Under the pieces are notes generated by a model, which was given only the letters and a program-made list of their open reading frames with translations, searched no databases and had not been told where the DNA came from. DNA of 64,000 nt from Piper betle (lineage: Eukaryota > Streptophyta > Magnoliopsida > Piperales > Piperaceae): assembly GCA_033002965.1 (NCBI GenBank), contig JAURVB010013259.1, positions 186,001-250,000 on the forward strand. The letters run 5' to 3'. A program made the position numbers and the translations under genes. Position 1 is the stretch's first letter; every line of letters starts with the position of its first letter. Shown piece by piece: positions 11,099 to 28,555 of the stretch.

Positions 11099-11976
11099 GA
11101 TGGTTGCATGAATCGGAATCGGTTTTTGAGGGAGTCAGAATCGGAATCAGAATCGGTCTAAATCGGACAGGAATCGGTTCAATTGAATCGGTCCAAATTA
11201 GTTTAATCGGTCATATATAATAATTTGACAATTCATAATATAAATATATTAAAATTAGGTATTGATGTTATTTTGATATTATTCTGTGTATTATAGTTTA
11301 TGATATTTTTAAATATTTTTTAAGATTTTTTAAAATTATTTAGAATTAATTATTATTTTTGACTCGAATTAGACTCGAGTCAACTTTTAATTACGAGAAT
11401 GCCACCCTCCGCTCTTTACCCCCCTGCCGCCGCCGGCGGCCCGGTCGGCGGCGAGTCTAGCGGCCACTGCACTGTCGGCCGGCCACACATCGGAGGCCCG
11501 GTTGCGAGGGCGGCGGCGATGTCGGCAGCCCGATCGGAGGAACAGTCCGCGGCCCGGAGTTGGCGGCGATTCGTGCATCACAGAGCCGATTCGGTCCGGC
11601 CACACGTCGGCGGCGACGTTGCGAGGTCGGTGGCAGCCCGGTCGGCGGCGAGCCCGGAGTTGGGGATGCACGACGGAGGGCGGAAACGAGCGGCGGCGGT
11701 GTGGGGGGAGCGGGTTAATTTTAGGTTTTTAAAATCAAAATTACCATTTTACCCATGCTTAAATAATTTAATAAATATTATACTTAAGGTATTTTAGTAA
11801 TTTACCAAAAAAACCGATTCTTTTCGATTCACCCCGATTCCGAATCGGAGTCAACTCGGCCGGAATCGGGGTGAATCGGGCGAGTTCGGCTCCGATTCGG
11901 GGCCGACCGATTCGGCCCCAAAATCGGATCGGCACGCTGCCGATCCGATTCGAATCGGCCGATTCCGGCAACTATG
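11099..11976 (-). mobile_element. hAT-like MITE, AATCGG family, copy 2 (inverted)
   Basis: Reverse-complement relative of the element at 3525-4371. Matching blocks occur in reverse order: the AT-rich segment with TTGACTCGAGT, the GC-rich core, the stretch around TTACCATTTTACCCATGCTT, and the AATCGG-dense terminus. End repeats are GATGGTTGCATGAATCGG on the left and CATAGTTGCCGGAATCGG as the reverse complement of the right. The left flank is the poly(G) tract and the right flank is also G-rich, so a target duplication cannot be read with confidence. Open frames inside are compositional. No transposase is encoded. Confidence 0.75.
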
Positions 11977-13162
11977 GGTGGGGGGATGGGTAGTCTGAGC
12001 AGAGCTCAAATTAGGCTTGGGCCATCCTCTCTATCAAAATGGAAATGTCCAAACTTATGTTGGCCAAGAGCACGCCTCCACTTATTTTCACCATAAAAAT
12101 AAATATATTACTCATTTTTCAACTTAACTAGTTTTATCATTCGTATCTATTTACTTTGTGCGAAGAATTAATGAGAAATTTTGAAAAATTAGAACGATCA
12201 AAAGTTACCAAAACAATAATATGTATTAATATTTTCTATTTTATATAACAAGCAGGGAGAAAGCTTATATTTAAAATACTAGAAATTAGCTTAAAAAATA
12301 TTTCGAGTTTCTTTTTTCTTTTTTCTTTTTTTAAAATCTTGGAGTTAAACAGAACTCAAATCCTCCTTCTTTTGAACCGCACCCTTGCTGACCCGAACCA
12401 AAGTCCAGATGCCGAAGCGACGCCATAGGAGAGCATTATTTCGTATACACAAGTAATCATTTTCTATCCATCCTTACTTTCTATATCCAAGCGGCTGGAT
12501 GAATTTGGGAAATCGGGCAAGGTCTGGATTATTTTTTTGATCTTCTATAACCGCAAATATTATTTATTATCATTGTATAATTATTTCGAGGCTATTTAGT
12601 TTTTGGTTGTATTACCTTTAGATATGCCAGCGAAATCATTTTCCATTGTTCCTCGAGCCAGAGTTGCCTCTTTTTTATGCCTCTACTAAAAAGGCTATCA
12701 AGTAATAAGCCACTAAGCAGAAATTTGTAAGGATTTTGGATGATATGAAACAATTGATTCCTAATGAACCTACCTTGTAGAATGATTCAGTAAATAATCT
12801 ACCGTCATATATGATATCTTTTCATAACTTGATGAAACTACTTTCGAGCGTGTAAAATGATGTTTTCCACGTAGGTTGGGTCCGGACTCGTATTTGAGAT
12901 CTACTAATATTTCAAGTCGGATTACTGTCATTACGAGAGTCTCATACAGTGGTCACGGCAGATGTCCCAAAAAAGAAGAAAGCTCCTCGTAAAGCTTGGC
13001 CATGGAATAAAATCGTCAAATAACCTTTGATTCTATCATCGCCGTGACCGGGCCTTTGGGGAAACAAATACAAAGCAACGTACTTCCACCATATCATAAA
13101 ACTCCCACGTTAGTTTATACTGACCGCCAAAACCATAAAAGAGCCTTGTTAAGGACCATAAT
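11977..13162. other. Intergenic, downstream of the CDPK gene
   Basis: No separate gene seen. The part nearest 13163 should hold the 3' untranslated region of the minus-strand kinase gene. The rest is AT-rich and unremarkable. Confidence 0.45.
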
Positions 13163-16959
<3,797 letters not shown>

Positions 16960-17544
16960 GGGCGTCGAGGGCCGCCGAGTCGGGAGGCGAGTGGATTCGG
17001 GAGTGAACCAAATGACGAAAATGGGGTCATTTGTTTGGGGGATTGGGGGGTATTTTGGGGAATGAGCAGTATCGTGGTCAACGACAAGTCGTTTGGGTTT
17101 TCACATGTGGGTCCGTCTCGGTTTAGCCCTTAAAAGTTAAAACTCGCGTGGGCCCAATCCTTTTAAGTCACGCTGTCCTCGTTTAGCCTTTAAATCTCAA
17201 AAATCCCAAAACCTCCTTCTTTCCCACTAACCAATGCTAAATTAAAAATAAATCCTGTTTAGTATTTTTTAGGGGTGAAGATAATTTAGTAAACCCAATC
17301 CCATGACTTATCCCCTTACTTTTACACTATTATTTATTGTTGCATAATATAAAAAAATTATTATTAACCCGTGAGGATAACTTGATGATGAGATGACTTT
17401 TGTCGTGTCATCGTAGTGGACGCCTACATCTTATTTGAGTTGATAGAATAAATTAATCAAGCAATCTCCTCATAATATAATCATTTGTAAAATAAAAAAG
17501 CTCAATTCCTAATACACCTGTTTTTGCTTGTGGGGTTTTCCACA
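16960..17544. other. Upstream region of the CDPK gene, no other gene
   Basis: The 5' leader and promoter of the minus-strand kinase should lie here. I find no clear TATA box. GC-rich DNA ends near 17100, and AT-rich spacer follows. Confidence 0.4.
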
Positions 17545-17850
17545 AGATGCCTTGCATTGAGTGGCTATTGCTCAAGTCTCCCGCAAACCAACAAAAATGC
17601 CAAAACACATGGTTCGTAGCCATTGCTTTGCGTGTGGGGGGAGAAAAAGGCTGCTGCTTTGCAAAAAGTCTCCCTCAAACCAACCAGAAAAAGCCAAAAC
17701 ACATGGTTCGTAGCTATCGCTTTGATAAAGAAAAAAAGCGCTATTGTTCCTCCCACAACAGAAAACCACGATTGTGGCTATTGCTTTGAAAAAACCTAAG
17801 GTTGTTACTCAAAGTCTCGTAAAAAATGCCAAAATATATTGTTTATAACG
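17545..17850 (+). repeat. Degenerate tandem repeat array
   Basis: Three decaying units share the order GGCTATTGCT - CAAGTCTCCC - CAAACCAAC - AAAAATGCC - AAACACATGGTTCGTAGC. Unit starts are near 17560, 17655 and 17780. A further isolated unit (GTAGCTATTGCTCAAGTCTC) occurs at about 18208. The units contain no gene I recognise. Confidence 0.65.
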
Positions 17851-19382
17851 ATTTGGCTTAAAGTAGAATATAATGAGTTTAAGTTATTTTTTAGAAGTAA
17901 TTAATTAAATTAAAATTTTATAATTTATTTTTATTTATAAACAAGATTTTTTTCATTAAGTATTAAATATATAATTAAGTTGAATGATCTCATAATCTAC
18001 CTACATTAAAAAATTTAGTCTCGAAATTCTTGTCCAACCCACTATTATAACACGAAATTATGTTATTTTTATACTATTTATTATAATATTATTTGTAATA
18101 ATCTGGTCTAAAATACAACGTAATAAATATTCTAATTTATAAATATAATCTTTTCTTAATAAATATTAAATATAAAACTAAATTAAAAAACCTAAGACGA
18201 GAAGTAGCTATTGCTCAAGTCTCCCCGAAACCACAGAAAAAATGCCACCACACAAATCTGTGAATCGCAAGCATGGTTTGCTGATACATTTTCACAACAA
18301 TTTGTTATTATAGGCTGTAGGTACGGAGTGAATGTTGAAGATGGCGAGCTAGAAGGCTTGTGTCAAGGCTGTTGTATATAACCATAAGAAAGCTTCCCGG
18401 ACCTTTCCTTATTTTGTCTGACTGTCTTAACGCAGTGTCGACTACCAAGAAACAAAATGCATTCAGCCTCTCATGGGAATGTCATGATCTTGCCTTTAAC
18501 TTTGTTATCTACAAGTAATGCATCTGTTCACAGTATAAGTAAGGATTTCAATTCCCTTGCTCATGGCTTAGCTGCACATAGTTTAGGCACCCTAAGCATC
18601 ATTTTGTAACTTTTTGGTTTTAATCAATGGCAACAACTCTCTCTCTCTCTCTAAAAAAAAGCATAGTTTTCCGTGTCCGTCATGATCGTTTTTTCAAGAT
18701 TATCATAATATTTTAATTTTTTATTTAAATTTTTTAAGGTAAATGAAATAATCAAATTTAATATAAAGTATTGAAATTAATCAAATTTTGAACCGTAGAC
18801 TACGTGGAAGGTATATCTACACCACTAAGGTATGAACTTAAGAGGACATACATTTCAACTTTCGATACACGTAGATATACTTAATAATATTTTATTAAAA
18901 TTTTATTAAAATATTTATATTAAATTATTTCGAAAAAATAATTAATAAATAAATTTAACTATTTGTATTTTATGAAACCTTAATTCCGTGGATTTGCTTA
19001 TTATAATTAGAATAAAATTGGTTTTACTTGTGAGGTAAAATACATAATAATTTTATTGTATAATATGTTAAGTATTTGTTCAGATGAATTATTATTTTAA
19101 AATATCCATGTATATAAAAATTAAATATTATAAATACTCACGGGCAAATATTCCACTCCCTCCTAGACCTAAATTTGAAAGCCAAGTTTTGTGGGCCTTG
19201 ATAAAAAATAAATGGGCCAAAAATATCGATACACTAATGGGCCGCTTCAATCGGCATAAAGACACAGATAGCGGCCCAACAAAGCACTCCGCACCGGATT
19301 CGTTCATTTCCCGCCATATTCTTCGCCGGCGGCCGCCGGGGATGTGGCCGGCGAAAACCCTAGTCCGCCGGTCAGTCGCCTC
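17851..19382. other. Intergenic, no gene seen
   Basis: AT-rich, with an isolated unit of the 17.5-kb repeat at about 18208 and a short (CT)n near 18640. The last 150 bp before 19383 is likely promoter and leader of the dead phosphatase gene. Confidence 0.45.
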
Positions 19383-22300
19383 ATGCTAAAGATGGCGGCT
19401 TTTTCTCCGATCCACCTCCGAAACCCTATCTCTTCTTCGCAATTGCTCGCGAAACGATTGTTGCGGAGTAGGTCTTCCGAGGAGTCGATGGCGCCGGCGA
19501 AGATCTCTGCCGAGTGCGCCAAGTCGAGCCGTTCCTCCTGCAAGAAGTGCTCCAAGGCGATCCCGGCAAACTCGCTGAGGCTGGGCGTCGTCAGCAGGGA
19601 CTCCCGGGGCTTTGACGCCACGAAATGGCATCACTTGGGTGCCTCCCCTGGGATGCTCAACCGATTGTCGCCCCGGAGAAGATTGCCGGGTTCTCGGTAT
19701 TGAAGTTGCGCTTTTTTTTTGGTTGATTTTGAGTTGTATTATGAAATTTGTGTTTTGTTTGGCTAAATATTATCTTTTGTTTGTGGAATTGGCTTGTTTT
19801 GATGTCCAGGGTGATGACCAGGCACGTCTGAAGGAGATGGAGGCGAAACGAGACATGGTATAAACTTTAAACCATGTCTTCTGCTTTAGACATTTTAGTT
19901 TGTTGGTGAGAGAGCGTAGGAAGCACGACTATGCGATTGGATTCTAAATTTTGGTGTGCATGTCGTCTTTCCCGTGATAAATTGTTTTTTTAATGGAATG
20001 CTATGCTATTTTATTTCTCATTTATGGAAAGCATAGTTCTGAAGCATTTTTGTGTGTATTTGGAAGGCTGACCGCGAAGAAGGCGTCGAAATTCACCAGA
20101 ACAAGATGGACTTGTTGAAGGTTGGATGTTTACCTTTGTCCTGGCCTTGAGTCGTGGTTAATCTTCATTTTGACTTGTTTCAGTTGTATCAGGTTCACGG
20201 AGGAAGTGAAGTATTGGAGGTTGAATTAGATCAGAAAGTTGTGAAGAAGCAGAAGGTGAGGACATTTTCTAGTAATTTGATATTATGCATTGGTCAAATG
20301 CCTTTTTCTTAGTATCAAAGTCCATCATTCTCTATTTCCTATCAGAGAAAGGAATGCGGAACAATTGCTTAGATTTAGTGGTATACGCTGCATAGGCCTG
20401 TTCATGACATGGAAAGGCAGGATGGTGAATTTTTTTGTCAATATGAAACTGTAGTTCTTTAGTGGAGAGCATGATAATTTTTTTACATTTTCTGGACATG
20501 TCACTGCCTTTTCCTTAGTCACAGAATTATTGTAATTGTGGGAGGTTAAAAAACAAAACCTAAGCTGGTTATGTTGCTTCAAGAGTCTTTATTTGAAAGT
20601 CACTTCTGAAAATCTTTTTGTCAATATGCAATTGAAAATTTAAACTGTTGTTGGCCGGAGTTTTTGCATTATTATATTCACAGTGGTATAAAGGTTCTAA
20701 AACTCGAAGAATGATTTTATGTGGTAGTAAAACCCGTTCAGGGCATTCTATTAAAGCTTTTGAGTGTATTTTTGAAAATGATGCATTATGCAGAATTCTA
20801 AACTAACTTTAATTACGAATGTACATTTGCAAAATGTCTACGCTATCTCGAAAGTGTCTTTTCCTCATTTAGTTGACTTAATATGATGCTAACATTTTGG
20901 AGGTTCCTTTTTTCGGTTGCATCATTTCTTATAAATTCAGCCATGTGAAGATAGAGTAGAAACTGAGGTGGAACTATCTTTCAAGGTTGCTGACGTGAAG
21001 AACCACTAAAAGGTCCATATTTATGAGTAAATCTTGTAGCGGATTAAATACATACTTGACTTGATCTCTGCTCAAGAACTTTTGCTAATGTATATACTTC
21101 CCTGATATAGTTTAATTGTAATATGTCCAATTCTTTTAGTTTGCCAACTAGTTTTGTCAGATTAAATTATGAACAATGTGTGGGCCTTGTATGAGTGTGT
21201 TGACCCGCTTGCTTCTTTCTAGGTTGTTCCTTTGCTATTTGCTTTTTACTCTGTTCATCTATATGTTAGGACGTAGAACTTGTGCCTGGATGGAAGGCTT
21301 TCCATACGCTTATATTTTTAGAGCAGGTATGTTCTGGCATTCTCCTTGCCACACACTCTCCTATCTGTGCTTTTTGCTACTATATTTTCATTTGTCCTGA
21401 TAGTAATATGCTTGTTATTGATTTTAATCATCTGTGAACAATGTGGAGAAGACAATGCTGGCTTGCGTTGTCGTCATTAGTGTGAACTTGGGTCTTGTTT
21501 TATTATTGTTTGCTTTTTGCAGATAGACAACCTGTGAAATTCAGAAATAATTGCCGCGTTTGACTTTGATGGATATCTTGTAAATACATCTGTCAAAGGG
21601 TAAGTTTTGTCGTGAGCGTGAATATTATTGTGGCACATGACAAATAAAATACAGCATATTTGGCATTATCGATTCAAGCTAACCATTTGGAAAAGCATTA
21701 ATCTTAACTAAAAAATGACATAGGCAACTGAAATCCGTTAAATTCTTGATTGTTTCTAACTAAATATGTTAACTTGGAAGCAGAACACACATTTCAATAA
21801 CTTGAAGGGTACACCTTTAAGATTTGCGTTCATTGTATACAAATCCATGTGATGATCTGCATCATATATGTTGAAATTAAGTATGTGATCTGCTTCTGCC
21901 CCAAGATTATTTTCTACAGGTGGCAAAATTAGAGAAATATGACACAAATCTGTCTTCTCTATGAGAATATTGACGATGATATTTCTCTTGTTGAAAAAAT
22001 GGTTGAACTGAAATGAGTGGATTTTTGAAGTTTTTAGTTGCTACTGCTAAATATTTTTAACAGTAATGTCAAGCTTGTAGCCCATTTATTGGGAATAAAA
22101 TAAAATACAATTTTGTCATTGTTGTCTATGAAAAGTAGATTTTGATATGAATAAGTTAACCTAACATGCTTCTTGACATCTTGCATATTGGATGATTAAG
22201 AATACCAATGAGACAGGATACAGTGTATACTTTTCAACGCAAACCCTAGTTGTCTAGCTAATGTAATTGTTGTTTCATCTTTGATGCAAAAGTTTTTCTT

Positions 22301-24071
22301 ATATTTTAGTGCCATTCATTTTTTTAGTATCCTTTTTAGCTCCTTTTTTTATATTTTGGATGGATGGTAAATTTTTATAATGCTGAGGCACGCTGCACAT
22401 ACAGAAGTGTATTGTTCATACAGGATTGGTCCAGATGCTTGGTCCCTTCTTTATCCTTCCATACCTGAGAAGTCGTAGAAATTGCATAATGAAGGGTATA
22501 AACTGGTAAGCTACTTGTTTTATGGTCTGAACTGTTTTCTGTTTAGACTGTTGACTTTGGCAGTCGTATTGAAGTTAAATCTTATGAGAAATAAAATTTT
22601 CTTAATTATTGCATCTTCTTGTGAGTCATCTGTTACATTAAGCTGATAATTTCATGTTAAAGGTTTATCTGAATAAACCAGTTTTCCTGCATTAAACAAT
22701 TAGAGGACATTTACATATTGTGGCTTTCTCAGGTTATCTTTACCAATGAGTCTAACATTGAACGCTGGAAAAATAAGAGGAAACAATCTGTGGATTCCAA
22801 AATTGGACACCTCGTTGACTTCATGAAGTGTGTGGAACTTCCTATCCAGGTTCTTACTTTTTCTTCATTTTGGATTTAATGTTAATTGATGCATTTTTGT
22901 TATTTTGTTTGCCTCAGGTTTCTTGCCTTGTCATCATTTTGGATAGAGTTTTCATTTATGAGCCTCATTAGTTTTTGTGCTTTTGTTTGTCTCCTCGAAA
23001 TTTGATTTGTTATTGTGAAGCTCTTTTAGGCAACATTATCATTTCTTTATGTCTGAACTAATGGGTGAATGTTTGTGGTTATCTCTGTTATCCGTTATGA
23101 TCTTCCTAATGTAGTAAGTTTGTGATATGAAATCAGGTTTTTATTTCCTGTAGGTTAGGAAACACGAAAGACCGGTTGTTGACATATTTTGCAAGCCAGA
23201 ACCGGGGATGTGGATGATAATGGAAAAGCATTTCAACTCTGGCATTTACTGTAGACATGAACCAGTATGTATTACCTCATCTCAAGCTTTTCCTGTGAGC
23301 ATTTCTTATGACAAGATGCTTTTGTGGATACATTATTCCTTTTGTAAAATTGTTGCACACTTTCTGCACTTTATTCTACTTAAATTGAAAGCTCTGCTAT
23401 GTGCTTGCTATTTTGCAACTATATAATTATTTCATTTAGTTTAATCTTTCGGTAATTGTTCTTCCTCTCTAGCTCAACTTTGCACTTTTGTGCATGTTTA
23501 TAAGGGCTATCGTGGTTGTTTTTTTTTAAAATCAAATAACCATTAAGTATGAATGCAGTGGCTTCTTTTGTGTCTAGTTATTCTGGTAATTATGTTTCTG
23601 TTTTTCTCCAATTAGGCATTCACACAATTATCCATAAATATGGTTACACTTGTATCTTCTTTGAACAGGTCATTTTATGTAGGCGATGCAGCTGGGAGAG
23701 CTAATGACCACAGTGATGCAGATAAAAAATTGGCTGAGGTAAAATCTGATCATAGAATTTTTCTTGTTGTTTCTTGATATTTGTGCTTGTATGTAAGTAA
23801 GATGGGTGGCGGCAGAGACGAGAATGTTAAAATGGATATCTGGGAAATGTAAAAACCTATCATATATAAAGTGCTTTATGGTATTATATGAGAACAGGTA
23901 AAGGTTTATCCCTTGAGAACAAGATTGATGATGATGTACTTGTGATTGGTTCTGGCATCTATTTTGTAGTATTTGTGCTTCATTTCTGTTGTTATGATGT
24001 ATGTCACATTTGAAATCTTACAGGCGGTAGGCTTAAGATTTTACCTTCCGGAAGAATTTTTTGGTGCCTAA
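19383..24071 (+). pseudogene. Polynucleotide 3'-phosphatase (ZDP-like), broken
   Basis: The exon order of a plant DNA 3'-phosphatase is still legible. A PARP-type zinc finger (AECAKSSRSSCKKCSK...GFDATKWHHL) lies in 19383-19696, with exons at 19810-19857, 20067-20120, 20193-20255, 20941-21012 and 21270-21325. HAD motif I, IAAFDFDG, lies in 21523-21599, with exons at 22424-22505, 22733-22849 (VIFTNESNIERWKNKR), about 23137-23264, 23669-23738 (SFYVGDAAGR) and 24024-24071. Lesions are a 1-nt loss after WHHL (about 19638), TAA where NHY-K is expected (21007), TGA just before motif I (21535), TAG in PEKS-stop-KLHNEGYKL (22476), a frame change in about 23165-23190 and a phase clash before 23669. Functional family members remove 3'-phosphates at DNA breaks in base-excision repair and active demethylation. 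This copy cannot encode a full enzyme. Splice sites are mostly intact, suggesting moderate age. Confidence 0.85.
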
Positions 24072-24411
24072 AGAGACCAATGACCAAAAGTTAAGCGTTC
24101 AAACATGTAAAATAGTGTTCGTGGATCTTCTCAGAATTTTATTAACGTCTTTGTCTATTTTTATTGTAAACTTTGAATAATTATTTGTTAAACCACTGAA
24201 TACAAAGTTGTTCTATCGAAATATATTTTTGTTTAATATGTATGGTGGCATCTGTACTGACCACGGCATCTTCCATAGCTACTTGTCAGCAATTAGAAGA
24301 CCAAATGGTACGTCTTGGTGAAAGGTGACTGTGAATGCAGTGCTACGAATTTGCAAGCCCTCAATTTACACGTGAAACATTTATTTATAAAAACCTAAGA
24401 ATAGTTTCAAG

Positions 24412-25169
24412 CTGAGTTGTAAAAATCGGCTGATTTTATTTGAAATTGGCCGATTTAAATCGGATCGGATGGTTTCCAATTTAAAAATCAGTTAAATCGG
24501 TCTTTGTGCTGATCAGTTCATGAATTGGTTGATTTTGTTGGATTTAAGCCGATTTTGGATGACAACGATAGACAAAGCGGGGGGAGGATGGGGTAGCGAT
24601 GGCAAAGGCGGTGATTAGGCGACGAGGGGCTGAGTGGGGGGCAAAAGAGTAGAAGATTTGGAGGGGCGGTAGGGGGTGGTGGCGGATGACTGGGCCGTGT
24701 GTGGTGGATAATTTGGCCGACACAGAGGGGGTGGCGGTGCAGGGGGCACAGGGGGGAGGGACAGGGGGAGCTGGTGGGGGGAGGGGGGTGCGGTTGTGGT
24801 GGCAGTCGACAGGAAAAAGAGGGCGACAGGTGTGGGAGAGAATAGGGGAAAAAAATAAAAAAATAGTCATGATATTCTTGTAATTAAAACTTGATTCGAA
24901 TGCGACTCGTATAAAAAATAATAATTAATTTTAAATAATTAAAATTTTTAAAAAATATAAAAAAATATCATAAAAGATAATACATGTCATAATATCAAAA
25001 TAATATATTTTATAACTAATAACTCATCAATTTTGACTAAGTTTAAATTTTTCTACAAGACCGATTTGGACTGATTCAACTAAACTGATTTTTGACCGAT
25101 TTAGATCAATTCGATCCGATTCAATGACTTCCTCACAAACTGATTTCAATTCTGATTTTTACAATTATA
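24412..25169 (+). mobile_element. hAT-like MITE, AATCGG family, copy 3 (diverged)
   Basis: 758-bp element flanked by a perfect 8-bp duplication GTTTCAAG (24404-24411 and 25170-25177). Ends are CTGAGTTGTAAAAATCGG on the left and TATAATTGTAAAAATCAG as the reverse complement of the right. It has the same layout and orientation as the copy at 3525: AATCGG-rich ends, a G-rich core (about 24575-24850), then TTGTAATTAAAACTTGATTCG and an AT-rich tail. It lies about 340 bp past the last phosphatase exon. No transposase is encoded. Confidence 0.75.
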
Positions 25170-25177
25170 GTTTCAAG

Positions 25178-28100
25178 TGGAAAGTTAAGAGTGTGGAGCT
25201 TTACCTCACTCGGGTGCTCTCATGACTATGAATACTAAGGGCCCGATAATTTGATCTATGTTGCACCTCAGAAAAAATAATGATGATAATAGTCATTTAC
25301 TAATTTGCTACTAATGCTTTTTTCCGCGAACTTCTACTCGACTTTTGCCACCCAGAAGAATTTACACTGTAACAAGTAGAGAAACTTTGGGGTTAAATAT
25401 AGAGTAATGGAGGACATAATCCGCCACTGCAATAGGGAAGCCTGGACACGTCTGCAGGTTCGAGTCTACAGGTCATCACCACTGCATTATTAGTGCTTGA
25501 TACCTCACTTCTAAAATTTTGTAAATCCTTCTTTGGTTCCACCAACAAGTCTTCTAAGAGCTCGACGAAGCTTTTTTATTTTCTTACAAAGAGAGCTTTA
25601 TATTATATATCTTTATAAAATTGGCAAGCCATGGAAATTTGACGGATCAATATGGAGTACAGGAAATGAGATGCTCCACTTGAAAAGGCCCACTTCTGGA
25701 CCTCTGAAAATCTGCTATATGCTTTTTAGAAATTGCAGCATCACTCTTCTTATATGGCATGCTCCTCTGCATATGAAAAATAATAATTTCCTGAACGTAA
25801 TATTCTTGCACCGTATTAGCCAGCTTTTATGCTTGGGCCCAAACTTGAGCCAGTCCGCGAGCAAAATGTATTTGACTTAGTTTAATTTGAATGCATGTTC
25901 GTTTGTGTAGCTCGAATAAATGCTTGGCTATTTTGGTAGCTTGATGTACTATTTCACAGAACTTGAGTAATGAGGTGTTTAATTAGGCTCGGTTGATGCT
26001 TGACGACGAAAATATTTGCTTGGTTTAGCTCTGTTTTTAATAATTAATTGTTTATATGTATTGATAGTTTGTATCCAACTTTTGGTCTTTATAGATTTCC
26101 TTAATAAAACTCACTTTTGTTCGTGAGAGAAATTAAAAAACTTGAGAAAAGGGCCGGTATTTGAGCTTAGCTTGTTTGAAAACAAGATTGATTCGGCCTG
26201 GCTCGATCATACCACTAGCTTTGAGGAATTGTTGATTGTATATGTGGTGTGACATAGGGACAATACATTATCCTATAGATACCATGAGTTGATGGATGAA
26301 TCGAGAAACAGTGCAGAAAGAGAGAACCATGGATGGATTAGTGCAACTTATCAGACACGTAGAACATTTGAAGTTACAAGGAAGAGAGGCTACAAGGGGA
26401 CATTCAGAACAACAATTATTATCAGACGTCAATTTGCGTCCCATGGAAGCTAATTGATTTGCCAAGATGGTGTTTGTGCGCTTCGTTTTGGTACCTTCAA
26501 ACACCAAGCATCAATCCAACTCATACATTATAGTGAAAGAGCTCAAGGCAAACCCACCGCACAATTGAAGAGCAGATGAGCATCCTTATCGAATGCAGGC
26601 GGATACTTGTCGCTCATACATATGATCCTAACAGAATCATCATCGGGATAATTAAAAAGGCATGATTTCATCAGGGCCATTCAAGGATCATGGACCTCAC
26701 TATAATCTGCGTCACTATAATCTGGGTTGAAGAGTTCTTAGGACCATGAATTTCTAAATGCGGTTAGATATTTAGGAGTATTTTTTTCTTGTCAATCTTC
26801 AACCTGAGCTAAATCTAACTCATTTTGAAAGGAAGACTTAGGGCCGTTCTTTTAATTTGGCATTATGACACACGCAGTCCTCTGTGCGTTTCAAAAATTT
26901 GCCGTATGCCATGTAAAAGCAAAACCGGTTTAGTATCAGATCTGGGAGAACACATGCAATGGGCTCAAGAGATCTCTGCTTCCATATCATGCCAATACAC
27001 AGATGACCATCTTAGAATCAAGGGGGAATACTTTTGTCTTCACAATAGAAGAAGAATCAATTCATCGAAATTTGTGAGTGGTGATTCCTACGACCATCTC
27101 ATTGTGCCATCTGAGGTCTTTTCACTTACATTGTAGGCCTCTGATGTGAGGAAGATTGCATGTTCGTGAGTATTAGTTTTATCTCAAGTGGTATATGTAC
27201 ATCTTCCTTTGTTCATTCATTTGAGACTGTAAGTGGCGTCCTCACGAGAATATTCTTGTTAAAAGGAACTTTTGATCATCTGGGTTAGAGGAATTTTGAG
27301 AACCAGATGCCATGATACTATAAGCTTATGAGCTCTTCCTTCTTGCATGTACTGGTTTCCTTATCTTCTATATTGATCAATATCTGTATATTTTGTCCAC
27401 AGAGAAGTTATATTGTCCACCATTTTTAGCAGACATCATATTCTGCCTACCTGTAGAAGGTTATACAAAGCAGTGGTCTATAAATTGCAAGCTTGGCTAG
27501 ATCAGAACCGCTAGCTATATTATTTCATTTATATCTCTTCGCCCCATTCTGATCTCCATGTGCTTGGATAGCTTTTTCCAGTATATATTTATATGTTTTA
27601 TCCATAGAATACACTTCAAAGGGGGGAACTCAATACCGGCCTAAAATTAAAAGTATGAGAGTCAATTAATTAAAATACTAAGAAAATCTAAAAAAATATA
27701 ACAAAAATACTTATTTCAAAGGGTTATGAGTTCAAATCTCTATTACGAAAAAAAAATAATAATAAGATATAGGTTTAAACAAGATCTAGTTTTAACTTTT
27801 GATTACAAGGGTTTGCATAATTTTTTTAAAAAATAAAAAATCTAATAATTATAATTCATTTGTTCATTTAAATATATCATATCTTTAAAGTCAATCATAC
27901 GCTATACATAAAATATTAATTTATTAAAATTTATTTTATTATTTAATTAAAGTGTATGTATAAAATTAAAATTTATCTGGTATCGTTCACGCTCGGCAAG
28001 ACATCTTGCCTAGCTATAGTACCACATCTAAAAGTGAGCGTGCAAGTTATAATTTTATGCAGAATATGTCCATTTGGTGTAACTACGTGAACTTTTGTCA

Positions 28101-28392
28101 AAACTTTTATACGAACATCAACAATTGTTCTTCTTTGCATGGTTTCTAACCGTTGAGTCACATACCATGCACCCTCTATGTGGCAACATGAAAATAGCTT
28201 TGCTTGCATGTATTCAGAGATTCTAATTCTCCATCTAACTGCATTATTGGCCTTAAGCATCTTTTGTACAACGAGTTTTCACTTCATCTTCTCTATTATT
28301 TTGGGCATTATTCTATTTCTGATATAATGTACCATATCCTGCATACTCTCTTCCCTACTTGACCATAGAGCACCCCTTCATCTAACAATTCT
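25178..28392. other. Long intergenic stretch, no gene recognised
   Basis: Several short open frames (for example around 26268-26507 and 26825-27136) have no domain I can name. Fragments near 25900-26210 vaguely recall the CGAGCTC-rich hAT family but have no paired ends. The rest is AT-rich. Confidence 0.4.
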
Positions 28393-28402
28393 TATTTATA
28401 TT
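28393..28402 (+). promoter_or_regulatory. Possible TATA box of the ALMT gene
   Basis: TATTTATATT lies about 155 bp upstream of the ATG at 28556, with pyrimidine-rich leader sequence (CTCTCTCACTTC) after it. The position is plausible but the match is weak. Confidence 0.3.
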
Positions 28403-28555
28403 GCACCCAGCAGTTCATTGCTCTCTCACTTCACAGTTCAGCTTCAATACTCACCAAAAAGAGTGTTGATCTTCACTATCTCAAACATATAATTAAACCA
28501 GTTACTAAAGATAGAACCAGAACCAGAGATTTTGGTGAGTTTGATTGAGTGAAGA

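Noticed and set aside
11387..11797. Open frames over the GC-rich core of the second AATCGG element
   Set aside because: The corresponding frames are not conserved in the related copies at 3525 and 24412; the core is compositional.
24544..24883. Pro-rich open frames on both strands near 24.6-24.9 kb
   Set aside because: They lie in the G-rich core of the third AATCGG element and have no domain.
26268..27136. Two open frames of 79 and 103 codons
   Set aside because: No recognisable family, no linked exons, and AT-rich surroundings. Left as intergenic.
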